From Polluticaenibacter yanchengensis (GTDB lineage Bacteria > Bacteroidota > Bacteroidia > Chitinophagales > Chitinophagaceae): a DNA stretch of 64,000 nt. Location: contig JAQGEF010000021.1 of the NCBI GenBank assembly GCA_027854065.1, forward strand, positions 1 through 64,000, in the 5' to 3' direction. A program made the translations under genes and the position numbers. The notes beneath the pieces were generated by a model, which saw only the letters and a program-made list of their open reading frames with translations, was not told where the DNA came from and made no database searches. Of this stretch, positions 35,642 to 46,410 are shown in pieces; the first letter of the stretch is position 1; each line of letters opens with the position of its first letter.

Positions 35642-36796
35642 ATGCTGAAAAAAATAAAAATGATTGCAATTATAGGTGGTGGTATTGGCGGCTTAACCCT
35701 GGCATTGGTTTTGAAAAAATTAAAGATCCCCTTTAAGGTATTTGAGGCAAGCAGTGATATTAAAGCGGTGGGTGCAGGCATATTACTGGCCAATAATGCG
35801 ATGCAAATATTGAAGCATTTAGGACTTGATGATATCATAGCGTCCAAAGGTTCCATTGTAAACCGTATTTTGATTACAGATGATCATTTTGATACATTAT
35901 CTGAAGTAAGGCTGGAAGTGTTTGAAGAGAAATATGCTGTTCAGAACTATGCTATCCACCGGGCCGATTTGTACAATATTATAGCCGGAGCAGTCGGCTA
36001 TGAAAATATTGAATTGAATAAAAGACTGGTAACCGTTAGAACTGAACAGGACGGAATACATTTGACATTCAGTGACGGATCTGTATTTAAAACTCAATAC
36101 CTGGTTGGAGCAGACGGCATCAAATCGATGGTGCGGCAGCAGTGTTTTAATTACAATGTTTTTCGGGATGCACATCAAACCTGTTTCAGAGGTGTTGCGA
36201 AATATAAATTGCCTGAACGCTATTGTAACACAGCAGTGGAGGCATGGAGTAAAGGAAAACGCTTTGGTTTTGTGAATATTAATGAAGATGCTGTTTATTG
36301 GTATGCTGTTCTGAATGACAATATGTTGAATAATGAAACGGCTAAAAATGACATGGTTTCAGGGTTTGATCCTTTGGTAAAAGAGATGGTTGATAAAACA
36401 GCCGAATCTTTTATTATTAAAGGTACTATTTACGATTTAAAGCCCATGAAGCTTTGGGCTAAAGAAAACGTGTGCCTTGTAGGTGATGCAGCACATGCTA
36501 CCACACCTAATATGGGACAGGGTGCGTGCCAGGCGATTGAAGATGCGTATGTGTTGGGCGAGTTACTGAAAATATACCCTGTAAAAAAAGCGTTTGAACA
36601 GTTGACCGGCCTGCGGAAAGAAAAAGTAAATTTTATTGTAAGTACAAGCTGGAAGATTGGCAAAATTGGTCACTGGAAGAATCCATACTTAGTGAAAATG
36701 AGAAACTTTATGATGAAAAAGATGATCAGTGATAAAACCAACCTGCGTCAAATGGATAAATTGTTCCAATTAACAGAAGTGCGTCCAGGTAAATGA
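35642..36796 (+). CDS. FAD-dependent monooxygenase (class A, PHBH-like)
   Basis: A 384-residue flavoprotein hydroxylase. The FAD-binding loop is IIGGGIGGLTLALVL (near residues 9-23), the DG motif is LVGADGIKSMVRQ, and the GD motif is CLVGDAAHATTPNMGQGACQAIEDAYVL, all in the expected order. These enzymes hydroxylate small aromatic or alicyclic compounds with NAD(P)H and O2; some modify antibiotics or make ubiquinone-like compounds. The second Met (MIAIIGGG) is an equally plausible start. The gene is convergent, with a 17-nt gap, to a PAS-LuxR regulator. The substrate is unknown. Confidence 0.9.
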   Translation: MLKKIKMIAIIGGGIGGLTLALVLKKLKIPFKVFEASSDIKAVGAGILLANNAMQILKHLGLDDIIASKGSIVNRILITDDHFDTLSEVRLEVFEEKYAVQNYAIHRADLYNIIAGAVGYENIELNKRLVTVRTEQDGIHLTFSDGSVFKTQYLVGADGIKSMVRQQCFNYNVFRDAHQTCFRGVAKYKLPERYCNTAVEAWSKGKRFGFVNINEDAVYWYAVLNDNMLNNETAKNDMVSGFDPLVKEMVDKTAESFIIKGTIYDLKPMKLWAKENVCLVGDAAHATTPNMGQGACQAIEDAYVLGELLKIYPVKKAFEQLTGLRKEKVNFIVSTSWKIGKIGHWKNPYLVKMRNFMMKKMISDKTNLRQMDKLFQLTEVRPGK

Positions 36797-36813
36797 CCGG
36801 AATCCGGTAAGCT

Positions 36814-37584
36814 TTAAATATAGCCCCATTCAGAACATTTCTTAATTAATTCAGCACTGTTCTTGGCATTGGTTTTTTTAATGATATTTTTTCTGTGACG
36901 AATAATGGTATGATTCGATAACCTGAGTTGATTGGCGATCTCTGTACTGGATAATCCTTTAGCTATTAACGTCAATACTTCTTTTTCTCTTTTGGTTAAA
37001 GTCTCTGTGGCGTTCGGCAATTGAGGTTTAAAGCTTGTTTGAACAAAATGAAAATCATTTCTGGCACCAATGCCGGAAATAAGCACAGAGTAATTGTTTT
37101 TAGAAGTAAGATGTTGGATATTTGTATGGATATTAATAGCTTCTACAATTTCTCCATTATTACTCATTCTTGTATGTATGGCCTGGTGATGAAAAAGTTC
37201 GTATTTGCCGCTTGCGGTTTGCATCCTGAAACAGTAATTGGATTTCAGGTTTAAAATATGTTCTTTCCCTATCTCAAGGATTTTGTCAATGGTTCGTTGT
37301 TCTGCTTCTATTACAAAATTGATATCATCCGGGTGTATCAGGTGGAATATTTCATGTACGGAACCTGGCAACTTAGGTAATCCGTGAATTTGTAATATTT
37401 TATCATCGAAATGATGAATGGTACTATCTTTCAGGTTGAGCAAGTAATAATAATATTCACCGACCGCAAAAATTTCAGCCAAAAGCTTAGCCAGGTCCTG
37501 CCTTTGCAATGAAGGCAGGTCAACATTCAAACTGTTATTGTACCTATCCCAAATAGCTTTAAGCGGATGAAATTCTTCCTTCAT
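36814..37584 (-). CDS. LuxR family transcriptional regulator with PAS-like sensor domain
   Basis: A 256-residue protein. Residues about 35-150 look like a PAS fold (FAVGEYYYYLLNLKDSTIHH, LPGSVHEIFHLIHPDDINF, YCFRMQTASGKYELFHHQAI). Residues about 193-250 form a LuxR/FixJ helix-turn-helix: TLTKREKEVLTLIAKGLSST, then EIANQLRLSNHTIIRHRKNI. There is no receiver domain or membrane segment, so it senses a small ligand or redox state in the cytoplasm. The upstream region has a candidate -7 element (TAATTTTG, minus strand 37671-37664) and a perfect palindrome farther up that might be its own operator. It is convergent with the monooxygenase gene. Confidence 0.88.
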   Translation of the reverse strand: MKEEFHPLKAIWDRYNNSLNVDLPSLQRQDLAKLLAEIFAVGEYYYYLLNLKDSTIHHFDDKILQIHGLPKLPGSVHEIFHLIHPDDINFVIEAEQRTIDKILEIGKEHILNLKSNYCFRMQTASGKYELFHHQAIHTRMSNNGEIVEAINIHTNIQHLTSKNNYSVLISGIGARNDFHFVQTSFKPQLPNATETLTKREKEVLTLIAKGLSSTEIANQLRLSNHTIIRHRKNIIKKTNAKNSAELIKKCSEWGYI

Positions 37585-37697
37585 TGAATAAAATGATTTT
37601 ATAATGTTACTATAGAAAAGGTATTTTTTATAGATTGCAGCTGATTTTTAGTATCGGATAACACAAAATTAATGAATATCATTTAGATATATGGAAA

Positions 37698-37717
37698 AAT
37701 ACCCCAAATGGGGTATT
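37698..37717. promoter_or_regulatory. Perfect palindrome (possible operator) upstream of the LuxR gene
   Basis: AATACCCC (37698-37705) and GGGGTATT (37710-37717) with a 4-nt centre AAAT. It lies 114 nt upstream of the LuxR start. Operator function is inferred from symmetry and position. Confidence 0.45.
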
Positions 37718-37861
37718 GAAATTGTAAGGATTGTCCCTCAACTTTGTAAAAAGTAAAAATGTTTTTCGTGGTTGAAATTTAACGTTTTTAGTTTTAGGAT
37801 ATTATGTGTTGATTACTATGCTGCCAAATTAGTATTGAACAACTATTCCAAATTGAATTTA

Positions 37862-37897
37862 GGGGCTATCCGGTAAGACCGGTTAGCCTTTTTTATT
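37862..37897 (+). terminator. Orphan plus-strand intrinsic terminator (candidate ncRNA end)
   Basis: GGCTATCCGG (37864-37873) pairs with CCGGTTAGCC (37879-37888) with one T-T mismatch and a 5-nt loop, followed by six T residues. No plus-strand gene ends upstream: the nearest is 36796, beyond the minus-strand LuxR gene. It may end an unannotated small RNA made from 37585-37860, where I see no reading frame. Confidence 0.6.
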
Positions 37898-37942
37898 GGA
37901 TAGTTTTTCCCTGGCTGCTTAATAATTATTCATTAGATGACT

Positions 37943-38053
37943 GGCTGCAGGATGCGTGGGCAGGCGCGTTGGCGCCTGGTACGAGTGCAGCGAGTACGGT
38001 ACCCCAAAGCAGCCGGAACTGAAGCTGATCGTTTAGCAAATGTAGAGAGCCCC
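37943..38053 (-). repeat. GC-rich 3'-end element, copy E (divergent)
   Basis: Minus orientation: head GGGGCTCTCT ending at 38053, 37 bp to CCGGC at 38016, tail ending at 37943 (CTGCAGCC). The core has diverged most (GGGGTACCGTACTCGCTGCA). It starts 41 nt after the stop of the Fe-S protein gene. There is only a weak AT hairpin before it. Confidence 0.75.
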
Positions 38054-38093
38054 AATAAAAAGAAATTCTTTATTAGCATGAAAATCTTTCCTG

Positions 38094-39425
38094 TTATTGT
38101 ATCCAGGCTTCGCGTTCGGTAGGATTAAATTTCCACGGTGCGAAATTATTTTCAATATTGCCGAACATCACATTCCACTCATTAGGACTGTTGCTTTCAT
38201 CTAAAATTAAATAGCGTCTTTGTTTTAAGATGATATCCAGCGGCGATATACTTATAGGGCAGGCTTCCACACAGGCGTTACAGGTGGTGCAGGCGCGTAA
38301 TTCTTCTACAGTAATATAATTATGTAATAATGATTTGCCGTCATCTTCCCAATTGCCATTGTGAGCATCCATGTGTTTGCCTACTTCTGTAAGGCGGTCA
38401 CGGGTTTTCATCATAATGGTCCTCGGGCTTAATGCTTTACCGGTAATATTGGCCGGGCATGCAGCAGAACATCTGCCACACTCGGTACAGCTATAGGCAT
38501 CCATAAGGTTTTTCCAGCTTAGGTCAAACACATCTTTAGCGCCAAACTGGGTTGGTGGTTCGTCAGGTAATTGTGCTAAAACAGGATTGGCCTGGATATC
38601 GGCACCCATTGCCAGCATGACTTCTTTTTGAATTTCCGGCATGTTGATCATCTTACCGGTGTTGTCCGTACGGGTATAATAGGTATTGGGAAAGCCTAAT
38701 ACAATATGCAGGTGTTTACTATATGGCAGGTAATTTAAAAAGGCTAGAATACCTACAATATGGATCCACCAGGCACTGCGCTCAATGGCAACCAAAGTGC
38801 CATCGCTCATGCTATTGAAAACAGGATGTAAAAACTGGCTGATGGCAAAATTACCGGTAAGATGTTCGCCATAATGACCATAACCTCTGCTTTGTAATAA
38901 AGTATCGGTAGCATTCATTATTAAAAACAGGCTCATCAGTACAATTTCTGTAATAAGGATATAGTTGGCATCGGAACGTGGCCAGCCATCGAGGTCTTTG
39001 CTGATAAAGCGCTTTAATTTGACGATGTTTCTCCTGATAAGAAATATGACACATGCCACTAAAACGAGGAATGCTAATATTTCAAATGCGTTGATGAGGA
39101 TAGGGTAGAAGCCTCCTAAAGCCGGGGAGAAAATTCTGTGCGTGCCGAGAATACCGTCCAGCACTATTTCAAGCATTTCTACATTGATGATGAGAAAACC
39201 GGCATATACTAAAAAATGGAGAAACCCTACAAGCGGCTTTTTGAACATCTTTTTTTGTCCGAAAGCTAACAGGATAACATTTCTCATTCTTTCACCGGCA
39301 TCGGAAGTAATCTCTTCTTTTTTGCCCAGTAAAATATTCCTCCGTATAAATTTTACCTGCCTGGCAAAAAGGAATACGGATATAGCTAATAATACAACAA
39401 AAAGTATTTGAGTGACAATAAGCAT
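38094..39425 (-). CDS. Membrane-bound 4Fe-4S dicluster protein (heterodisulfide reductase-like)
   Basis: A 443-residue inner-membrane electron-transfer protein. The N-terminal 250 residues hold about five to six transmembrane helices with membrane histidines (FKKPLVGFLHFLVYAG, WWIHIVGILAFL), as in NarI/HdrE-type cytochrome b subunits. The cytoplasmic C-terminus carries two [4Fe-4S] motifs: Cys313/316/319/323 (CTECGRCSAACP) and Cys379/382/385/389 (CTTCNACVEACP). In many Bacteroidota such a protein is encoded next to a CCG-domain (Fe-S)-binding partner; none is adjacent here. It has its own strong promoter. The electron donor and acceptor are unknown. Confidence 0.85.
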   Translation of the reverse strand: MLIVTQILFVVLLAISVFLFARQVKFIRRNILLGKKEEITSDAGERMRNVILLAFGQKKMFKKPLVGFLHFLVYAGFLIINVEMLEIVLDGILGTHRIFSPALGGFYPILINAFEILAFLVLVACVIFLIRRNIVKLKRFISKDLDGWPRSDANYILITEIVLMSLFLIMNATDTLLQSRGYGHYGEHLTGNFAISQFLHPVFNSMSDGTLVAIERSAWWIHIVGILAFLNYLPYSKHLHIVLGFPNTYYTRTDNTGKMINMPEIQKEVMLAMGADIQANPVLAQLPDEPPTQFGAKDVFDLSWKNLMDAYSCTECGRCSAACPANITGKALSPRTIMMKTRDRLTEVGKHMDAHNGNWEDDGKSLLHNYITVEELRACTTCNACVEACPISISPLDIILKQRRYLILDESNSPNEWNVMFGNIENNFAPWKFNPTEREAWIQ

Positions 39426-39444
39426 GCATCGTTCATTTATAGTT

Positions 39445-39474
39445 CAAATATAGGGCAAAACGATGTTTAGCAAA
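39445..39474 (-). promoter_or_regulatory. Promoter of the membrane Fe-S protein gene (-33 TTTG / -7 TATATTTG)
   Basis: Minus-strand TTTG at 39474-39471 and TATATTTG at 39452-39445 with an 18-nt spacer, a full consensus match. The start codon is 19 nt past the -7 element, so the leader is very short. Confidence 0.72.
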
Positions 39475-39491
39475 TCATGTTTGAAGAGAAA

Positions 39492-40811
39492 TTACAAAGC
39501 TTGTTTGTATTTAATTTCCAGATATTTATTAATACTGTTGACCGTAAGTTCCTCCGGGGCACATAAGACGCCTAAGATGCCGTATTTGGCCAGCTCTTTT
39601 ACAATCATCCGCTTTTCCAGTACAAACTTTGCGGCTACGGTTTTATTATAAACACTTTCCAGGTCACTTACATTATTATTGGATAGGTCAACCAGTTCAG
39701 TGTTTTCAAAAAATACCACCATTAGCAGGTGATGTTTGGCCAGTTGTGTGAGGAAGGGCAACTGCCGTCTCATACCTGTTAAAGATTCGAAATTGGTGTA
39801 TAATACCAACAAACTTCGCTGTTTAATTTGTGTACGGACGTTTATGTACAGGCTTTCAAAATTCGATTCCTGGAACTCCGAGTTCTGGTTATACAGTATG
39901 TTTAATACATTGTTTAATTGTTCTTTTTTGCTGCTGGCCTGTACAAAAGTGCTGATAGTATTACTGAAAGTGACCAATCCGAATTTATCCTGCTTATTAA
40001 GGCAGACACTGCATAGACCAAGTGATGCGTTAATGGCATAATCTAATAATGACATACCATTGAACGGCATTTTCATTAAACGCCCTTTATCTATAATACA
40101 GAATATTTGCTGGCTTTTTTCATCTACATAATGGTTGACCATCAGGTTGGATTTTTTTGCGGTAGCCTTCCAGTTGATCTTCCTGATATCGTCGCCAAGA
40201 ATATAATCTTTAATATGCTCGAATTCGTTACTGTTTCCAATTCTGCGCATTACGGAAGTACCGGCTTCCTGCAGGTAGGAACGCCTGGTGTTTAGCTGGT
40301 ATTGTTTTAAGTTGATAAAAGACGGGTAGACTTTTACCAGGGTTTCATTTTTAAATACAAGTTTTCTTTGTACCAGTTTTATGGGGGTGCTTAAATATAA
40401 AATGCTGTTGCCAAAATGGTATTCGCCTCTTTCAGTAGGAGTTAAGGTATATTCAACAAAAACAGTTTTCCTGGCTTTGAGGTTAATACTTGTAAGGTTA
40501 TTTCTTTGCTGGAACTGTTCCGGAAGTTCCTCTATTAAGTCAACAGATAGGTTTAACTGGCTATTGTTAGTAATATCTAATCTCACAGTATTATTGTCGC
40601 CATTGCTGAATCTTTCAGGCAGAGTTCTTGTAAACGAAAGAATACTTTTTTTATGAAAAATAATGCACGCATCAAATACTAAAGCGATGATGATGACAGA
40701 GAAAATACCAATTGGGATTGTTGCATTAATATTAAACCACCAGCATGCCAGGAACAGGACAATATTGGCGGCCAGCAATAAAAAAAATCTGTTAGAAAAA
40801 TAGAATTTCAA
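39492..40811 (-). CDS. DUF58 domain protein
   Basis: A 439-residue protein with two N-terminal membrane helices (about 8-25 and 30-50), an extracytoplasmic-like beta-rich part and the DUF58 core: FEHIKDYILGDDIRKINWKA (the YxxGDDxRxINW motif) near 195-215, then a VWA-like domain (IFCIIDKGRLMKM and on). DUF58 proteins usually occur with MoxR ATPases and VWA proteins; none is next to it here. The start must be TTG at 40811 because no ATG lies near and the membrane segment begins immediately. It follows the preceding gene after 30 nt, so they are probably cotranscribed. Confidence 0.85.
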   Translation of the reverse strand: MKFYFSNRFFLLLAANIVLFLACWWFNINATIPIGIFSVIIIALVFDACIIFHKKSILSFTRTLPERFSNGDNNTVRLDITNNSQLNLSVDLIEELPEQFQQRNNLTSINLKARKTVFVEYTLTPTERGEYHFGNSILYLSTPIKLVQRKLVFKNETLVKVYPSFINLKQYQLNTRRSYLQEAGTSVMRRIGNSNEFEHIKDYILGDDIRKINWKATAKKSNLMVNHYVDEKSQQIFCIIDKGRLMKMPFNGMSLLDYAINASLGLCSVCLNKQDKFGLVTFSNTISTFVQASSKKEQLNNVLNILYNQNSEFQESNFESLYINVRTQIKQRSLLVLYTNFESLTGMRRQLPFLTQLAKHHLLMVVFFENTELVDLSNNNVSDLESVYNKTVAAKFVLEKRMIVKELAKYGILGVLCAPEELTVNSINKYLEIKYKQAL

Positions 40812-40841
40812 TCAAAAAAGTTTATGCTCTAAAAATAGGTA

Positions 40842-41819
40842 TTATTTACTTTTTTTCTTTGGTTTCTTTTTATCTTTTGTTGCATTTGGTTTAACGGCCT
40901 CTTCTTCCTCTTCTATAAAGCCGGATTTCCCAATAATTTTGTGAGGCGTTGGCGCATTGTCCTCTCCCAGGTTTTGTGTATATAATTGAGGAATATTTAC
41001 CCATTGTCCGTTCTTCCACTCAAAACCTTCATAATAGCCGGATGGTACATACGTGAATTTCTTACTTACATCATTCGATTCACTCATTAAGTTATCCTGC
41101 ACAATTATTTTATCATCTTCATCATAATTGAATTTAGCAGTTGTCCCTTTTTTATATTCAATATTGTACCGGTACAATAATCTAGGTTTAGGGTTCAGGC
41201 TGTCGGCAGGTAAATAGATACTGCCGCCAAATATAGGTTCCTGCCTGTCGTTAAACCATAATACCTCCATCCATTTTTTTGTGGAACGGAGGTTGTTTTC
41301 ATCATATCCTAACAGGGTATAGTATTTCTTGTTATTATGCTTATTCAATAACATTTTATAATAAATAGCACCGATCCAGTTACGGGGCGTTCTTACGGAG
41401 TCTAAAGGATTTTCTGTAAAATCTGACACATCAAACAAGGGGAATATTTTGATAGCGCCGTCAGGAGTGTTCATCTGGATCACCCCGCGCTGCCTGAATC
41501 TGGCATCATCCAGGCTTAAATGCCAGGTAATGATCCTGAAGCTGCTGTCGGGCGCATACAGGAAAGAAGTGGTATTTACTTCAGAAAAATTGTAATAGAA
41601 TGAATAAGGTTTTACCATTGCTCTTACTAAAACCTTGGTAAACAGGCTGTCAGCTTTAAAACGTTCTATATAATTTTCAGAGTCCATCGTAATTGCACTT
41701 TGTTCTTTTAGCGTATCACCAGCTGATTTGAAATAGGCAGAATCAGCAGGAGAAATGCGTTGTGCAATACCATTTCCAAAAACAAATACAAAAACAATTG
41801 ATGTTAAAAACTTAAGCAT
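40842..41819 (-). CDS. Secreted hypothetical protein
   Basis: A 325-residue protein with a clear signal peptide (LKFLTSIVFVFVFGNGIAQ, cleaved near residue 19). The body is beta-rich, with aromatic and charged alternation, and ends in a lysine-rich tail (KDKKKPKKKSK, 313-325) after an acidic EEEEEAVK segment. I recognise no domain with certainty. It is expected to be periplasmic. It lies 30 nt upstream of the DUF58 gene on the same strand and likely leads that operon. Confidence 0.75.
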   Translation of the reverse strand: MLKFLTSIVFVFVFGNGIAQRISPADSAYFKSAGDTLKEQSAITMDSENYIERFKADSLFTKVLVRAMVKPYSFYYNFSEVNTTSFLYAPDSSFRIITWHLSLDDARFRQRGVIQMNTPDGAIKIFPLFDVSDFTENPLDSVRTPRNWIGAIYYKMLLNKHNNKKYYTLLGYDENNLRSTKKWMEVLWFNDRQEPIFGGSIYLPADSLNPKPRLLYRYNIEYKKGTTAKFNYDEDDKIIVQDNLMSESNDVSKKFTYVPSGYYEGFEWKNGQWVNIPQLYTQNLGEDNAPTPHKIIGKSGFIEEEEEAVKPNATKDKKKPKKKSK

Positions 41820-44433
<2,614 letters not shown>

Positions 44434-44456
44434 ACAAGAGGCTCATTTATAAATGT

Positions 44457-44490
44457 AAAAGCAATTGCCGGTGTACGGCAATTGCTTTTT
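44457..44490 (+). terminator. icd intrinsic terminator
   Basis: AAAAGCAATTGCCG (44457-44470) pairs perfectly with CGGCAATTGCTTTT (44476-44489) around a 5-nt loop, then TT. It is 23 nt after the stop. Confidence 0.92.
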
Positions 44491-44507
44491 TATGCTTTTT
44501 GTATTTT

Positions 44508-44627
44508 GGGGCGCTCATCTTTCTGACACTACTGAGCATTCGTTCCGGCTGCTTAGGGGTTCGCTGCGCTCCGTGCTTCCTGGCGTCGCACCGGCTTCGT
44601 TCCTCGCCGCCCACCCATCCGGTAGCC
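44508..44627 (+). repeat. GC-rich 3'-end element, copy F
   Basis: Head GGGGCGCTCATC at 44508, 37 bp to CCGGC at 44545, core GGGGTTCGCTGCGCTCCGTG, tail GGTAGCC ending 44627. It starts 75 nt after the icd stop, past the terminator and in the same direction. The following 190 bp to the next gene hold nothing recognisable. Confidence 0.85.
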
Positions 44628-44818
44628 CTTCATCAATTTCTCTTTATTCAACATATAACAAGGCTGCTACCATAATGTTGTTACATCCTTTATAATAGAA
44701 ATGGACGCAAAAATATATTTAAAAGAGTCACCTTTCTATCTCAGGTGTCACTTAGCCACTCATGCTCCTGTCTCCTCCGGGGAGGGGAGGGTAAAAACCA
44801 AGTTGACAAAATCCCTTC

Positions 44819-45544
44819 TCAGGAAATTTTAGTTTTATTCCAGGCAACCACTTTTACGCCCGGTGAATAATGGATCAGGTCCGGTGCACGATTACCGAAT
44901 TCCAGGTTGCCGAAATGATAATGTAAATCCAGTTTTTCCAGTATCACTTTGTTCAGTTCCCATTCTTTATGATGAATGTCGTAACGATAAATATCATTAT
45001 TGATATCAGCATAAAGACAATACCGCTCAGTCAGCCATTTGTCCAGTGCTGTTTTGGTGGAGTGTATTTCCTGAATGTCGAAATTGGCACTTAAGTGAAA
45101 GCCTTTTCTTTTGTTCACCGATTTAAATTGACTACCGGTCCGTTTCATCTGCGATTTTTCGTAAGGCAGTCCAGATAATGCTTTAGCAATATATGCGGAC
45201 AGCTTTTTAGCGGCTTCTATGTTCAGAAAATAAACCCCTTTTTTGCCATCATTGTTAATATAGGTACGCACATTCACTTCTTCAAAGTCAGAGATAACTT
45301 TTACTGCGGGCAGGTTTCTTGGCCTTATTTTTTGCATTGTAAATGCAACAATTGAAACATAAGCCCCATCCTCAAATGTATCTATCATCAATTGTTCAGG
45401 CACCAGTTTTCTTAATGCTTCCAACGGCACTTTCCAGTGAAGAAAAAGAGCGTTGTTCCATTCCTGGTAATAGGTCCATTTGGTCCCGGGCATATTATAA
45501 GGCCTGTGAGCAGTAGCAGAAAGAATCTCGTCAATGAGGGACAT
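44819..45544 (-). CDS. DUF2071 domain protein (YqjF-like)
   Basis: A 241-residue cytoplasmic protein. The start MSLIDEILSATAHRPYNMPG leads into WTYYQEWNNALFLHWKVPLE and LRKLVPEQLMIDTFEDGAYV, the characteristic opening of DUF2071 (YqjF). The middle EVNVRTYINNDGKKGVYFLNIEA is equally typical. The fold belongs to the acetoacetate decarboxylase-like superfamily, but the activity of these proteins is not established. It is a single gene on the minus strand; a terminator-like sequence was not found. Confidence 0.88.
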   Translation of the reverse strand: MSLIDEILSATAHRPYNMPGTKWTYYQEWNNALFLHWKVPLEALRKLVPEQLMIDTFEDGAYVSIVAFTMQKIRPRNLPAVKVISDFEEVNVRTYINNDGKKGVYFLNIEAAKKLSAYIAKALSGLPYEKSQMKRTGSQFKSVNKRKGFHLSANFDIQEIHSTKTALDKWLTERYCLYADINNDIYRYDIHHKEWELNKVILEKLDLHYHFGNLEFGNRAPDLIHYSPGVKVVAWNKTKIS

Positions 45545-45630
45545 GTATCAAGTTATTTAGAATGAGTAAGGATGGTAATCAGAATAATTTCAGCGGGGTT
45601 TATTGTTAAATAGACAACCAAAAGCTGAAG

Positions 45631-45794
45631 GGCTGCGGCATGCGTTGGTGCCGACAAAGGAGGCAGTGTATTTTTTGCAGGGGTTCTATTGGGTACATTC
45701 TTCCATACCAGCCCCTGCAAAAATACACCGCGCGTAGCAGAGCCATAAGCACGCCGGTATACCGTTCGGTATATTTTGTAATGCTGAGAGCCTC
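45631..45794 (-). repeat. GC-rich 3'-end element, copy G, with inserted hairpin
   Basis: Minus orientation: head GAGGCTCTCAGC ending 45794, 37 bp to CCGGC at 45757, tail GCCGCAGCCC ending 45631. Like copy B it carries an inserted hairpin at the same place: GTGTATTTTTTGCAGGGG (45666-45683) with CCCCTGCAAAAATACAC (45712-45728). It starts 21 nt after the carbonic anhydrase stop, after a T run but no hairpin. Confidence 0.85.
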
Positions 45795-45814
45795 TGGTAA
45801 AAAACAATAACAGA

Positions 45815-46333
45815 TTAATCTTGCTTATACCAGCCGGAATACATCACATAGTTATTGGCAATCCGGTTAATTTGCCCTTCCACTAATTCTTTGGAAATAT
45901 CCTTGAGTTTTTTGGCCGGGATGCCCGCGAAAATAGTGCCGGAAGGAACATGCGTATTCTCTGTAAGAATAGCGCCCGCGGCAATAATACTGTTGCTCTC
46001 TATCACACAGCCGTCCATTACAATAGCGCCCATACCAATCAGTACATTATCATGAATGGTGCATCCGTGTACAATGGCATTGTGGCCAATGCTCACATTA
46101 TTACCGATAACGGTAGGGTGGGTTTTGTAGGTACAATGTACACAGGCGTTATCCTGAACATTAACTTTATGGCCCATGGTAATGGTATTGACATCGCCTC
46201 GGATAACCGCATTGAACCAGAAACTACAATCATTACCGGTAGTAACCTGGCCGGTAATAGTGGCGTTGGGTGCCAGGAAACAGTTCTCGCCAAACTGTGG
46301 TAAAACATTATGAACCGGGAGTATTAGTGCCAT
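45815..46333 (-). CDS. Gamma-carbonic anhydrase family protein (YrdA/PaaY-like)
   Basis: A 172-residue left-handed beta-helix protein built of hexapeptide repeats (for example VTTGNDCSFWFNAVIRGDVN, KVNVQDNACVHC, IGNNVSIGHNAIVHG, VLIGMGAIVMDG). The three metal-binding histidines are at 66, 84 and 89. The family is trimeric and binds zinc or iron; some members are carbonic anhydrases, others thioesterases or scaffolds. Length matches the short YrdA/PaaY group, which lacks the proton-shuttle loop of the archaeal enzyme. It is divergent from the TauE gene; its own terminator is not evident, but repeat copy G follows. Confidence 0.92.
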   Translation of the reverse strand: MALILPVHNVLPQFGENCFLAPNATITGQVTTGNDCSFWFNAVIRGDVNTITMGHKVNVQDNACVHCTYKTHPTVIGNNVSIGHNAIVHGCTIHDNVLIGMGAIVMDGCVIESNSIIAAGAILTENTHVPSGTIFAGIPAKKLKDISKELVEGQINRIANNYVMYSGWYKQD

Positions 46334-46410
46334 CTTTTTTGTGTAAAGTTATGATTTTAAGTACAGTAAAATGCTATACATAGAAATACTTAAACTTGCA
46401 GAAGTTTATA

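Noticed and set aside
37862..37867. An eighth head motif (GGGGCTATCC)
   Set aside because: The six bases match the element head, but no CCGGC core follows at 37 bp in the same orientation, and the bases are part of a terminator stem.
37720..37897. Known structural RNAs (tmRNA, SRP RNA, 6S, RNase P)
   Set aside because: None of the conserved sequence blocks of these RNAs is visible; only a generic ncRNA candidate can be supported.
39492..40811. A MoxR-VWA-DUF58 (aerotolerance-type) cluster
   Set aside because: Only the DUF58 gene is present; neighbouring genes are an Fe-S membrane protein and an unrecognised secreted protein.
45553..45807. An 84-residue minus-strand frame
   Set aside because: It lies almost wholly inside repeat copy G; no protein-like pattern.
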